A DNA stretch of 40,300 bases from MGIIb-Q1 sp964342465 (GTDB lineage Archaea; Thermoplasmatota; Poseidoniia; Poseidoniales; Thalassarchaeaceae). The notes under the pieces were generated by a model. The model saw nothing but the letters and a program-made list of their open reading frames with translations. It searched no databases and was not told the DNA's origin. Every line of letters starts with the position of its first letter. Positions within the stretch are counted from its first letter, which is position 1. The translations under genes were made by a program, and so were the position numbers. Location: NCBI GenBank assembly GCA_964342465.1, contig CAYFFQ010000018.1, positions 1 to 40,300 of the forward strand. Direction: 5' to 3'. Below are positions 16,837 to 25,442 of the stretch, piece by piece.

Positions 16837-16892
16837 ATGCCATAGTCTCCTCATTGTGTCGCCGGTTAGAAGTCCAAAGTGGATGAATTAGG

Positions 16893-16967
16893 TAGCGCCT
16901 GGTGGATTTGAACCACCGCTCTCCGGGTTATGAGCCCGACGAGATGACCTGACTACTCCAAAGCGCT
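16893..16967 (-). tRNA. Initiator tRNA-Met (CAT)
   Basis: Read on the minus strand, a 75-base cloverleaf: acceptor AGCGCTT pairs with AGGCGCT plus discriminator A. The anticodon stem TCGGG/CCCGG encloses loop CTCATAA (anticodon CAT), and the T arm is GTGG-TTCAAAT-CCAC. The A1:U72 pair and the three G:C pairs below the loop (GGG:CCC) are the signature of archaeal initiator tRNA. No intron and no encoded CCA. It is transcribed away from the downstream lipoprotein gene. Confidence 0.95.
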
Positions 16968-17142
16968 GGCCTAGCGGGGCCGCCCCCCCTATTTCAACTC
17001 AATTCTTCGCCACGGTCTCAACCAGTTTTGTGAATCACTTCTCTGAGTGGATTTGGTTGGTGTAATTCCAATAATGCAATAGTTGATTCTTTCCTCTATC
17101 ATCTGTCGTTGCCTTTTTTTGAGATGGGCTACCCGATGATGA

Positions 17143-17988
17143 ATGATGGGCTTCTCCAACGGTAGATGTGCGGGCGCGAATACACTGGCGGCACTCTCTT
17201 TGGTGGGGTTGCTCGTATTGACCTCCTTTGCCGGATGTCTGGGTGGGGATGATGAGAAGAAACCGAGCAAGGTTCATGTGATATGGGGGGCGGAAACAAC
17301 CGCTGGAGTCGTCATTCATACGATGGCACCCAATTCACAGAATCAGACGCAGGAAATCATTTCTGCGGATTTCACCTTCGATTTCAATGAGACATACAGC
17401 GAGGAGGGTGAAATCAAGACCTTCTGGGTCGACCCAGGCAACGGTGATGCCGTGGTCGAGGTCAACGCTGCAGACATGGCTACGGTCACCGTCTCATACG
17501 ATGAGCATGGTGTATTCAGAGCTCGTCTGGGAGCCAATGACAGTGAGGGTAACAGCGGCGAGGTTGAAGTGTTGTTGAGAGTTGAGTATGAACTGCACTA
17601 CGACAACACCCAGAGTACAGACAATCCCTATCCTGTATGGTTTGACACCACGCCCGGGTCTGAGGAGGCATCACCGAAGCGAGCAGAACTCGTCTCCAAT
17701 GTGACCAATCCCAACTCTGGTGTACCCATAATCAATCCCGGTGGTCCATCCAGTGTGACTTGGTCGGTGAGAGACCCGAGTGACGCAGAAGCCGATGCAC
17801 ATTCCGCGGAAGTCGCTGAAGGTGGTTCAGACTCTTATGCGTGGGGAGAGAACGAGTTGGAATCCGGCGGCTGGCGGTTGGATATCGATGTCGAGGGCGA
17901 TTCCATCACCACCGAGACAACTGTCTATATTCAGTATGAAAGCCTTGAATCTCCGATTCCAGAACCTCCAACTTCCAATGAGGAGTGA
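17143..17988 (+). CDS. Secreted lipoprotein of unknown function
   Basis: A 281-residue lipoprotein with leader LAALSLVGLLVLTSFAGC and lipobox FAGCLGG (Cys32). The mature part begins with a charged linker and has two or three predicted beta-sandwich segments rich in Asp, Glu, Asn and Thr, for example VSYDEHGVFRARLGANDSEGN, which recalls PKD-type repeats (the DEHGxFxxRLxAND pattern). It ends in a Pro/Glu-rich tail. Start is ATG 17143 (ATG 17146 equally possible). No enzymatic motif seen. The PKD-like call is inference. Confidence 0.8.
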   Translation: MMGFSNGRCAGANTLAALSLVGLLVLTSFAGCLGGDDEKKPSKVHVIWGAETTAGVVIHTMAPNSQNQTQEIISADFTFDFNETYSEEGEIKTFWVDPGNGDAVVEVNAADMATVTVSYDEHGVFRARLGANDSEGNSGEVEVLLRVEYELHYDNTQSTDNPYPVWFDTTPGSEEASPKRAELVSNVTNPNSGVPIINPGGPSSVTWSVRDPSDAEADAHSAEVAEGGSDSYAWGENELESGGWRLDIDVEGDSITTETTVYIQYESLESPIPEPPTSNEE

Positions 17989-18137
17989 GGGGTTTCTAAG
18001 GCCGTGGCAGATGCGGCTCTGCTGGAACTGCGGTAGACTCCCTTCCATTGGAGAAGGTGAGAGAGCCGGCGGTTGGGCTGGAATGGTGAAAGGTCGTGGC
18101 AGATGTGACTGGCCTGGGATGAGGTAAGGCTGTTCGG

Positions 18138-18335
18138 GCGAACAGGAATGTGGGAAAGGTCACCTACGCGATTGTAGTGGTAATGGCGGTTGTGGTTGTG
18201 TTAGAATGGGGTAAGGTTGGTCGGGCGAACAGGAATGGGGGAAAGGTCACCTACGCGATTGTAGCGGTAATGGCGGTTGTGGTTGTGTTAGAATGGGGTA
18301 AGGCTGTTCGGGCGAACAGGAATGTGGGAATGAGT
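18138..18335. repeat. 87-bp tandem repeat, two units plus a partial third
   Basis: The string GCGAACAGGAATG begins units at about 18139, 18226 and 18313, each 87 bases apart. Between them GGAAAGGTCACCTACGCGAT and GGCGGTTGTGGTTGTG recur with only a few substitutions. The third unit is cut off after about 20 bases. Confidence 0.9.
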
Positions 18336-18452
18336 TCACTTTGAGGGTTGAGAGAATTGAAACTGAAAGTGAAAAACGGGTGATTCCTGACAGAAATGTG
18401 AATCTCATCCAAGCGAACCACTTTCAACCATCTGCACTCCCCCATTTGCGGA

Positions 18453-18461
18453 TTGATATAT
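18453..18461 (+). promoter_or_regulatory. Probable TATA box of radA
   Basis: TTGATATAT, about 43 bases before ATG 18500. With the usual spacing transcription would start near 18484, giving a leader of about 15 bases. Prediction from sequence and distance. Confidence 0.5.
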
Positions 18462-18499
18462 GCGACTCCACCAAGGTCGGTTTGAGCAGGTGAACAGAG

Positions 18500-19531
18500 A
18501 TGGCTGCAAAGAAGAAGGATGAGCAAGTATTGAAGAGTGACGACGAATCGCTGACTGACGAGGAGGCTGAGATATTGGTTGAGGTGCCTGAAGTGGAGCC
18601 AACAATAGACGACCTGCCGGGAGTCGGGCCGGCGACAGCTGAGAAGTTGAGGGATGCAGGATTCGACGACCTTTTGGCTATCGCCGTCATGTCACCGAGC
18701 GCATTGGCGGAATCTGCAGAACTCGGTGAAGCGGTTTCAGCGAAGATAATCAACGGGGCCAAGAAGATGGCTAACATAGGCGGATTCGTCAGTGGTGGTG
18801 CGCTGCTTGAGAGGCGAAGTGAAGTTCTCAAACTACAGACCGGCAGCAGCGCACTCGACGAACTGTTCGGCGGCGGTTTCGAGACGCAATCAATCTGCGA
18901 GGTATATGGCGAATTTGGTTCAGGAAAGACTCAGATAGGTCATCAATTAGCGGTAAATACCACCCTTCCGATTTCCGAAGGTGGACTTGGTGGAGAGGTA
19001 TTCTACATCGACACGGAAGACACATTCAGACCGGAGAGAATCTCTCAGATGGCGCGCGGTAACGGCTTGAACCCCGATGCGGTTCTTGAGAGAATTCATG
19101 TCGCCCGAGCCTACAATTCTGCGCACCAGATGTTGTTGGTGGACGAAATCAAGCGGATGGCCAAGAACATCGAAGTGAAGATGATTATCGTTGATTCATT
19201 GACCAGCCACTTCCGTGCCGAGTACCTCGGCAGAGGCAAGTTGGCGGAGAGACAGCAGAAATTGAACAAGCACATGAAAGAACTGAAGCAACTTGCAGAT
19301 GTCAATAATGCGCTTGTGTTGGTCACCAACCAAGTTCACTCCAAGCCTGATGCAATGTGGGGCGACCCGACCAAACCGATTGGTGGCCACATAGTAGGTC
19401 ACGCCAGTACTTTCAGACTCTATCTCAGAAAATCCAAGGCCGGACGGAGAATCGGACGACTTGTCGACTCTCCCAATCTACCCGAAGGCGAAGCGATATT
19501 CACCGTCACTGGTGAGGGCATCCGCGATTGA
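18500..19531 (+). CDS. radA: DNA repair and recombination protein RadA
   Basis: Archaeal RecA/Rad51 recombinase that forms filaments on single-stranded DNA and drives strand exchange. The acidic N-terminal extension is followed by a helix-hairpin-helix domain (about 35-75, LPGVGPATAEKLRDAGF). The ATPase core has Walker A GEFGSGKT (137-144), EDTFRPERI, Walker B MIIVDS (228-233) and the DNA-binding L2 region (NQVHSKPDAMWGDPTKPIGG). Length 343 is typical for the family. Start ATG 18500. It is monocistronic as far as can be seen and convergent with the DoxX-like gene. Confidence 0.97.
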   Translation: MAAKKKDEQVLKSDDESLTDEEAEILVEVPEVEPTIDDLPGVGPATAEKLRDAGFDDLLAIAVMSPSALAESAELGEAVSAKIINGAKKMANIGGFVSGGALLERRSEVLKLQTGSSALDELFGGGFETQSICEVYGEFGSGKTQIGHQLAVNTTLPISEGGLGGEVFYIDTEDTFRPERISQMARGNGLNPDAVLERIHVARAYNSAHQMLLVDEIKRMAKNIEVKMIIVDSLTSHFRAEYLGRGKLAERQQKLNKHMKELKQLADVNNALVLVTNQVHSKPDAMWGDPTKPIGGHIVGHASTFRLYLRKSKAGRRIGRLVDSPNLPEGEAIFTVTGEGIRD

Positions 19532-19610
19532 GTGTTACAAGGCAACGACTATCCGTGTATTTTCGTGTACTCATACCAACCCCCCCCACACGATGTATCG
19601 GTTACTGAAG

Positions 19611-20615
19611 TTAGGCGGTCTCAATTGATTCGGCATCATTTGTTCTCATCAATATCAACTCGTCCTTAGGAAAGAGCCCATCGAATGAGCCGCCTCCGTT
19701 GAGGAGAAAGAGTATTCCCAACCCGAACAGTGGCAGGTGGCCAATCAACTCTCCATACCCGAGGATGGAGAGAGTGATTGTTAGAAGGATGGCGATTAGG
19801 AGTGTCGCCCACCTCATTATCTGGTTGAAGCAGATTGCAACCCCTATCAACAACTCCGTCAGCCCAGCGAACAACACGAAATGAAGGTCGGAGACAAAAT
19901 CCAACCCCAAAGCGGGAAAGAAATTCCAATGATGTTCTGAGATGAAAGCCGCTGAGGGGGCTGGGTCCAACAGTTTGTTGTGCAGAGCGAGAGTGATTAG
20001 GGTCAGTCCAACACCAACGCGAATCACAGGGAGAGCAAACTCACTAGTACGCCGCCATTCCAATCCAAGACTCTCGGCGATGGCGCGGTCCACCCTCGAG
20101 ATATCAGGTCCGATCAAGATGAAGGCGATCGAGAGAGATACTAGTTCAGCCGCGTAGTCGATGGTCACGTCAAGTGGCATGAAAACAACCGTGGGGACCA
20201 ATGCTACGAGCACCAACAGTCCGGACACAGCATAACTGATGTGGAACAGCAGCAGAATTCCGACCAGAGTCTGTGCTGTTAGTGCCAGCCACAGAACCGT
20301 GGCGTTGCCAATCTCAATGTTTGGAGCGAGAAAATCTCCGCCCATTGTGTTGATCACCAACATCATTCCTGTCAATCCGGAGATCAACCTCCACTCCAAA
20401 CCATGAGGGAGTGATATTTTCTCGTCTATCCAATCGCAGAATACACGGTAGGCCCTTGTCTTGTTGAGAAATGGGAATGCGACTATCATCAGAATGGCGC
20501 CGGAGACGATGACCATGAATAGCGGGTCGGCTTTGAATTGAACATCAGGGTCGTAATCAGAATCGATGAACCAACGCACGTGTGACGTCAGGTCAGGGAG
20601 CCGCAATTCTCTCAC
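19611..20615 (-). CDS. DoxX-like multi-pass membrane protein
   Basis: A 334-residue integral membrane protein with about eight to ten hydrophobic segments, for example LFMVIVSGAILMIVAFPFL, VLWLALTAQTLVGILLLF and WATLLIAILLTITLSILGYG. The C-terminal half has the look of the DoxX/SURF4 superfamily (VGLTLITLALHNKL, ELLIGVAICFNQ, GHLPLFGLGILFLLNG). Its GTG start at 20615 lies inside the end of the upstream peroxidase gene (23-base overlap), so translation is probably coupled and the product probably works with the peroxidases, perhaps in electron or quinone-linked redox at the membrane. That role is inference from position and from the general link of DoxX proteins to respiratory quinone oxidation. 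Confidence 0.75.
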   Translation of the reverse strand: MRELRLPDLTSHVRWFIDSDYDPDVQFKADPLFMVIVSGAILMIVAFPFLNKTRAYRVFCDWIDEKISLPHGLEWRLISGLTGMMLVINTMGGDFLAPNIEIGNATVLWLALTAQTLVGILLLFHISYAVSGLLVLVALVPTVVFMPLDVTIDYAAELVSLSIAFILIGPDISRVDRAIAESLGLEWRRTSEFALPVIRVGVGLTLITLALHNKLLDPAPSAAFISEHHWNFFPALGLDFVSDLHFVLFAGLTELLIGVAICFNQIMRWATLLIAILLTITLSILGYGELIGHLPLFGLGILFLLNGGGSFDGLFPKDELILMRTNDAESIETA

Positions 20616-22764
20616 CCTCCATTGTTCCGTCGTCTGAATCCATATTCATCTCCCCCTCACTATTACTTTCACTCATCCCGCCCGTTTCATCAGCGGTATC
20701 ACCCGTTGAGGCCTTCTCACCGGAGTTATCACCTGTCGAGGAGTCATCCTTCTTTTGGTCGGACATCCACAGGTTCGCCGCTCGCTGGGTGTTGATGAGT
20801 GCGAGGATGAGAATTATGAGAACCAATGGGAAGACGTAGGTGATGGGAATCGTTCCCTCTGGACTCACGACGGGCTCGCCATTCTGACTGCCACCATTTC
20901 CCCCACCGTTGCTAGTGGCGCGTCGGTTGGGAAGTGAGCAATCCATGTCATCCAATTCCTGTTCTGAGAAGAAGACATCACACTGTATTCTTTCGATTTC
21001 GGTGTTTCTGAGAATGATGTCTGCGAGTGTGGTTCGGTCTATCTCGTTGCGGATGTTGTCCATCTCCGAAAAGGCTGATTCATAGTATAGGCGGTCGCCA
21101 TCTCTCAATCTCTCAAACTGCTCCTTGATGATGAAATGCATCGTCTCGCCCAATGCTGAATCAGGCAAATGGTCCTCGGCGAGCATACCGATGAAAGCGT
21201 CCACAGAGTCAACATCCGGATAGGTGGAATTCAATTTCTCCTGAATCTCCGAATCTGTTGTGAAGTTGCTCCAGTCAGTATAGCGAGGCAGACCGAAAGC
21301 CTCGCGCACGCTGTTGAAGTCGGGAACTCCGTGGTCCCTTCCTCTCTGCACATCGATTGCGCAGATGTCCATTCCACCTGCCCCCGGTGGTCCGAACATC
21401 TGGTTTCTGAGGTCATCTACGAACAGCAGGTCGTTCTCGGTCTGGACATTGAAGGCGAGCCCTCTGAGGATAGGCCCGATTCCCCCTTCATCGGTTATCG
21501 GTGTGACATCGAAGAAACCTTCCCTGAGAGTGAGGTGTCCTTCGGCAATGGGTCTTCTCGTCTCGTTCATCCTCATCATCTGAGAGCCTATCTGACTGTG
21601 GCCCATGCGGAAGGCGACGGTGGCGAATTCATTGGAGATGGTCGGGTCGACATTCGGTTTGTAGCCGTCATAAGGGTCCAAGGTGATTCCGAGCGATGGC
21701 AGGTACTCATTGTAGGTAATCGCCTCGAGAAGACCGATGTTGATGTGGCGAGCATACTGAAAGACCTCTTCATCCGACCAATCAGGATTCCTATCGGAGA
21801 TAGCATCTGCAAGCCGGTTATGCTCGCGTATAAACAGGGTGTGCATCGAAATCAGAGCGACATGCTCGTTGGCTCTCCCATCTCCCGCTACGAAAGAACC
21901 GCTGAAATTGAAACCGGCGAACGACATCCCAGGTGTCGTCGGGTCAGCGGCGTAGTCGGCTCGTGGCAACAGGTCACCAGTCTCATGGTCATAGACCTTC
22001 ATCTTCCCTCCTGAGTGAGTTCTCAACCAGTCGGCTCTCCCATCATCACTACCGTAGACGACTGAACCATCTATCCATCCGGTTATCGTGTTGGGGTGTT
22101 CTCGCTGATTGTCAGGGTCTCCATCACCAGTGCCGTTGATGACCATAGAGCGGAAGAATCGCATTTGCAATCCACCGGGAAAACCCATCCAAGGGTCGTC
22201 TTCCGAGATGGGAATGTATGCCGTGTCAGGTTGGTCTTGGTCGGGTGTTCTACCATCCTGAGTCGTCGTGTGGTCCATATCATGGGTGATGAACTGACCC
22301 CACAACCAGTTGTAATCAGAGAGCCCGCGGGAGTCTGGATGCGGTTCCCATTCCTGACAGAGTGAATTGCTGACCTCACGCGGGTTGGGAACATCTGGTC
22401 GGTCCCAGAATGTCAGGTTTTCGCCATCTGTGGTGGGATATCGGTCAGCGAATCTGATAATCTGAGCACCGGCAGCACCCCATCCTGGATGCCCGATGTT
22501 GACTCCCGTCCCGTCATGGCTGTAACGGGCGGTTGAATTGACAGGCCACTCATCGAAGAAGGCATAGGTCGAAGCACCTGGCTCCTTCTCAATCGGTTTT
22601 GCGCTGACTGCCCCAAGACCCATCAACAGCATCAGAGAGATGGTGAGAAGGGCGAATCCGCGGCGGCCAACCGTCGAGGCGCAGCCGGAGGGAGACAGAG
22701 TCTCGGCCTTGTCACCAACCGTCTCTCGAACATATCTCTCACATGTGGATTCAAGTTCGCTCAT
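20593..22764 (-). CDS. Animal-type heme peroxidase, catalytic residues present
   Basis: A 723-residue member of the peroxidase-cyclooxygenase (An_peroxidase) superfamily. Signal segment 34-55; membrane anchor about 638-657 (ITYVFPLVLIILILALI), then an acidic tail, so the enzyme faces outward. Compared with myeloperoxidase: distal region WGQFITHDMD has Gln157 and His161 (the Asp that esterifies heme is Thr160). GDGRANEH gives catalytic Arg297 and heme-linking Glu300, with His301 in place of Met. Proximal His389 is in RMGHSQI. The QRGRDHGVPDFN block is conserved. All residues for peroxide chemistry are thus present. ATG 22764 is two bases past the stop of the upstream paralog, and its 3' end overlaps the DoxX-like gene: a tight operon. 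Confidence 0.9.
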   Translation of the reverse strand: MSELESTCERYVRETVGDKAETLSPSGCASTVGRRGFALLTISLMLLMGLGAVSAKPIEKEPGASTYAFFDEWPVNSTARYSHDGTGVNIGHPGWGAAGAQIIRFADRYPTTDGENLTFWDRPDVPNPREVSNSLCQEWEPHPDSRGLSDYNWLWGQFITHDMDHTTTQDGRTPDQDQPDTAYIPISEDDPWMGFPGGLQMRFFRSMVINGTGDGDPDNQREHPNTITGWIDGSVVYGSDDGRADWLRTHSGGKMKVYDHETGDLLPRADYAADPTTPGMSFAGFNFSGSFVAGDGRANEHVALISMHTLFIREHNRLADAISDRNPDWSDEEVFQYARHINIGLLEAITYNEYLPSLGITLDPYDGYKPNVDPTISNEFATVAFRMGHSQIGSQMMRMNETRRPIAEGHLTLREGFFDVTPITDEGGIGPILRGLAFNVQTENDLLFVDDLRNQMFGPPGAGGMDICAIDVQRGRDHGVPDFNSVREAFGLPRYTDWSNFTTDSEIQEKLNSTYPDVDSVDAFIGMLAEDHLPDSALGETMHFIIKEQFERLRDGDRLYYESAFSEMDNIRNEIDRTTLADIILRNTEIERIQCDVFFSEQELDDMDCSLPNRRATSNGGGNGGSQNGEPVVSPEGTIPITYVFPLVLIILILALINTQRAANLWMSDQKKDDSSTGDNSGEKASTGDTADETGGMSESNSEGEMNMDSDDGTMEGERIAAP

Positions 22765-22766
22765 CT

Positions 22767-24707
22767 CTATTCCTCCTCGGTGTCTCTGGTCTGTGCATCC
22801 CTGTCGTCATCTTCATCTCTCTTTCCGACGACACTAGTCGCGGCAATAAGGACAACCACTCCCGCTAGAGCAACCATGGCGATTGTCTCACTGGAGAGCG
22901 AGTGGCCACCTCCATCGACAGATTCCGCCTCGATGTTGGCGAGGTGGCAGTCAAAATCGGAAAAATCATCATGCACGACAAACAATGATTCGCAAGAAAG
23001 AGATTCAACCCCGCTGTTGCGCAAAATCAGGTCAGTCAGTGTCGTGTTCGCCAACTCAGAGGAGACAGCAGCAACATCGGGGTCATTGGCAAACCACAAG
23101 CGGTCACCATCTCTGATACGGGTGAATGTGTCGATGGCCAACAACATCTGCGTTTCACCGAAGACCGATTCATTGACCCGCGTTTCAACCGCCACCCCGA
23201 TACTCGCATCGACAGCGGCGACATCGGAATATACCTCGGATAGGGAAAATCCGCCATCTCCCGAGCCGGAGATTTCGGTTAGGTTGTTCCATTCCGTCAA
23301 TCCGAGTTCACCTCTGAGTGAATTGTAATCGGTCAGCCCTCTGTCTCTTGTTCGTTGGATGTCCATGGCACAATCATCCATCCATCCACCCCACATCGCT
23401 CCCGACATCTGGTTCTGGAAACCGTCTGCTAGCAGCACATCACCTGTCCTCTGTGTGGTCAGAGAACCTCCTCTCAACAGCGGTTCGATGCTGTAAGTCA
23501 AGAGCGCCTCCCCACTCCAGTAGCCAGCGCCCAGTGTGAGAGGTGACTCAGGGTAGGGAGTGCCATTTTCGTCAGTCAATACCCACCCATCTACGCGCAG
23601 ACTCTCCATGAAGTTCAAAACGAGAAGATAGAACTCATTGCTGATAGCCGGATTCAGGGTATCATCATACCCTCCATATTCGGGGAGAACTATTCCGATT
23701 GAAGGCAGATATTCATTGTAGGTGATGGCCTGTATCTCGCCCTGAACCAATTTTCTCGCCCTCTGATAGACATCTTCATCACTCCAAGCCGGATTTGCCT
23801 TAGATATGGCATCGGCCAATCGGTTATGCTCCCTAAGAAGCAGGAGGTGGATAGATGCCGTCCCGATGTGGTCGAGATTCCGACTATCACCAACCGCGAA
23901 CACGATATTGGCGTGGTTGCGGTTGCCATCCCATGTAGGCAGAAAGCCACTTGAATCGTAGGCGGGGAAGTAATCCACTCCTATCCAGTCGGTCATCAAC
24001 ATCCTTCCACCTACATGGCTACGCAGAAACTCGGAAGTGGTCTGGTCACTGCCATAGAGAGAACCTCCATCCAACCAGGCAGAGACCTCGTTTCGATATT
24101 GACGGGGATTATCAGAGCCGGTTCCACTCTCCGATGAGTATTCAGTTCGGATGTACTTGATGATGGCGTCATCTACTCCTGTCGGATTCATTCTCTCATC
24201 CTCTGTCGGTATGGGAATGTGTTCCTCTTCGATGTCCAAGCCCGACTGTGAATTCAGGTGCGGTGTGAGTTGCAGGTCGTTGCGGATGAATTCCCCCCAC
24301 CAACCACCGAGGACAGAGCGACCCTGTGGGTCTGATTTCTGTTGCTCTTCACTGCATAGTGCGAGTGATATGATGCGAGGGTTCTCCCAATCCTGATTCG
24401 CCATTGACGAAAAACCATCGGAAAAATTCTGCGTGGTCAATCTCGTCAACAGTTGGCCGGAACTACCTATATTCGGGTTGGCGATGTTGTTGCCAGCGCC
24501 ATCAAAAGCGCGCACTTCAGTCACTTTGGTGCCACTTATCGCACCGTAGTCTTCGCTCGTCTCCTTGTTGATTGGAATCGCCTCTGCGGGAGAGGCGAGT
24601 GATACACTGAGAAGAACCAATGCAAGCAGAAGAGGTGAGATGATTGACCACGATTGAGCCCGTTGAATCAAGCGCCGCGCACCGATGACAGAGCTACTTT
24701 GCATCAT
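22767..24707 (-). CDS. Animal-type heme peroxidase paralog, heme ligands replaced
   Basis: A 646-residue paralog of the downstream peroxidase with the same plan: signal peptide (ISPLLLALVLLSVSLASPAEA), peroxidase-like body, C-terminal membrane helix (IAMVALAGVVVLIAATSVVG) and acidic tail. Shared blocks are LLLREHNRLADAIS, YNEYLPSIGI and SAWLDGGSLYGS. The heme-site residues are changed: distal WGEFIRNDLQ has Asn143 where the paralog has His161 and Glu139 for Gln157. The proximal position in LNFMESLR is Glu368 instead of His389. Arg276 is kept, Glu300 becomes Asp279, and QRGRDHG becomes QRTRDRG. I predict a pseudoenzyme, perhaps a partner or regulator of the active copy. First gene of the operon; start ATG 24707 (ATG 24704 also possible). 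Confidence 0.88.
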   Translation of the reverse strand: MMQSSSVIGARRLIQRAQSWSIISPLLLALVLLSVSLASPAEAIPINKETSEDYGAISGTKVTEVRAFDGAGNNIANPNIGSSGQLLTRLTTQNFSDGFSSMANQDWENPRIISLALCSEEQQKSDPQGRSVLGGWWGEFIRNDLQLTPHLNSQSGLDIEEEHIPIPTEDERMNPTGVDDAIIKYIRTEYSSESGTGSDNPRQYRNEVSAWLDGGSLYGSDQTTSEFLRSHVGGRMLMTDWIGVDYFPAYDSSGFLPTWDGNRNHANIVFAVGDSRNLDHIGTASIHLLLLREHNRLADAISKANPAWSDEDVYQRARKLVQGEIQAITYNEYLPSIGIVLPEYGGYDDTLNPAISNEFYLLVLNFMESLRVDGWVLTDENGTPYPESPLTLGAGYWSGEALLTYSIEPLLRGGSLTTQRTGDVLLADGFQNQMSGAMWGGWMDDCAMDIQRTRDRGLTDYNSLRGELGLTEWNNLTEISGSGDGGFSLSEVYSDVAAVDASIGVAVETRVNESVFGETQMLLAIDTFTRIRDGDRLWFANDPDVAAVSSELANTTLTDLILRNSGVESLSCESLFVVHDDFSDFDCHLANIEAESVDGGGHSLSSETIAMVALAGVVVLIAATSVVGKRDEDDDRDAQTRDTEEE

Positions 24708-24755
24708 TTCAAGCCGGTTTCCTCACGGCTCGTGGCGGTTAGAACCTTTGGTGAT

Positions 24756-24768
24756 GAGAATGATTCTC
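24756..24768. promoter_or_regulatory. Fur-box-like palindrome at the peroxidase operon promoter
   Basis: GAGAAT and ATTCTC around a central G, within GATGAGAATGATTCTCG, strongly recalling bacterial Fur boxes built from GATAAT/ATTATC-type units. It covers the predicted start site of the peroxidase operon (TATA centred near 24790 on the minus strand), the usual place for a repressor operator. The regulator is not in the window. Confidence 0.5.
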
Positions 24769-24787
24769 GTTATCAATAGAATCGGAC

Positions 24788-24793
24788 TATATC
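24788..24793 (-). promoter_or_regulatory. TATA element between the divergent peroxidase and four-helix genes
   Basis: TATATC on the plus strand, GATATA on the minus strand. It is about 27 bases from the palindrome centre toward the peroxidases. It could also serve the plus-strand gene at 24837, since the core is nearly symmetric. Confidence 0.45.
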
Positions 24794-24836
24794 TTCATAC
24801 GGAGCAAACCCACCCTGCGGTAAGGGGGAAGGGTGT

Positions 24837-25442
24837 TTGAGTGGTCAGTCTACAGCCGAATCAACCGCTTCAGTCGGGGTTACAGCAGGGCCTTCGAAAC
24901 CATGGCCGGTGATTGTCACTTCCCTACTCGCCTCTCTTCTCGCCATATCGACGCTGTTCATGCACTCTTGGATGTCTCAATCGGGCACTGTCGAAATCAA
25001 CACTCCGGAACTGCAAGGCAAAGAGGTCGATTGGGAATTGGAATATGGTCTGTGGGAATCAATCTCACATTTTGGTGAAGAGGTCGAGGTCACCGACTAT
25101 GACTGCGGAGTCAATGACTTGGAATGCAGGGGATTCAAGACAGCCGGAATCGTCACCATCGTACTAATCGTATTAGGGGTTCTCACGGCGATTTCATCAC
25201 TCTTCCTCAACCTGACTGAGAAGGCTCTTCCCCCTATTCTGAGGGTCCGAATGGGAGTATTGGGAGGTGGCCTCATCCTAGTCGCCCCCATCATCTGGGC
25301 GATTCTGCTTCCAGGCGTTTTTCCCCCTATTGAGGGTATGGGAGTCGGATTGGCGTTTTGGCTCGCTATGGTCTCGGGGGTGATAGGTGTCTCAGGGGGC
25401 GCTCTCTCTTGCATACAGGCGCGGAAGGGGGTGGGTGCGTGA
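24837..25442 (+). CDS. Four-helix membrane protein with claudin-like W-GLW-C-C pattern
   Basis: A 201-residue protein with four membrane helices (about 24-45, 103-124, 138-160, 168-190). A long first loop of about 57 residues contains W66, GLW 71-73, C90 and C97. That topology and the order W, GLW, C, C resemble the eukaryotic claudin/PMP22 group, although the distance from GLW to the first Cys is longer than in claudins; homology is not shown. The start is TTG 24837 preceded by a GGGGGAAGGG purine run, with no better start before the first helix. The stop overlaps the GTG start of the next gene (GTGA), so the two are translationally coupled. Confidence 0.75.
   Translation: MSGQSTAESTASVGVTAGPSKPWPVIVTSLLASLLAISTLFMHSWMSQSGTVEINTPELQGKEVDWELEYGLWESISHFGEEVEVTDYDCGVNDLECRGFKTAGIVTIVLIVLGVLTAISSLFLNLTEKALPPILRVRMGVLGGGLILVAPIIWAILLPGVFPPIEGMGVGLAFWLAMVSGVIGVSGGALSCIQARKGVGA

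Larger units (their letters stand above)
17989..18499. other. Non-coding gap with tandem repeats before radA
   Basis: 511 bases. 18000-18137 holds diverged GTGGCAGATG/GGCTGGAATGG-type repeats, 18138-18335 the 87-bp units, and 18340-18499 the radA promoter region. A 64-codon frame (18150-18344, GTG start) through the repeats reads as a hydrophobic string because the period is a multiple of three; I do not call it a gene. Confidence 0.6.

Noticed and set aside
18150..18344. 64-residue hydrophobic ORF
   Set aside because: It runs through the 87-bp repeats from a GTG, has no ribosome site and exists because the period is a multiple of three.
21169..22014. 281-codon plus-strand frame
   Set aside because: Antisense to the peroxidase's conserved core; no matching neighbours or start signals.
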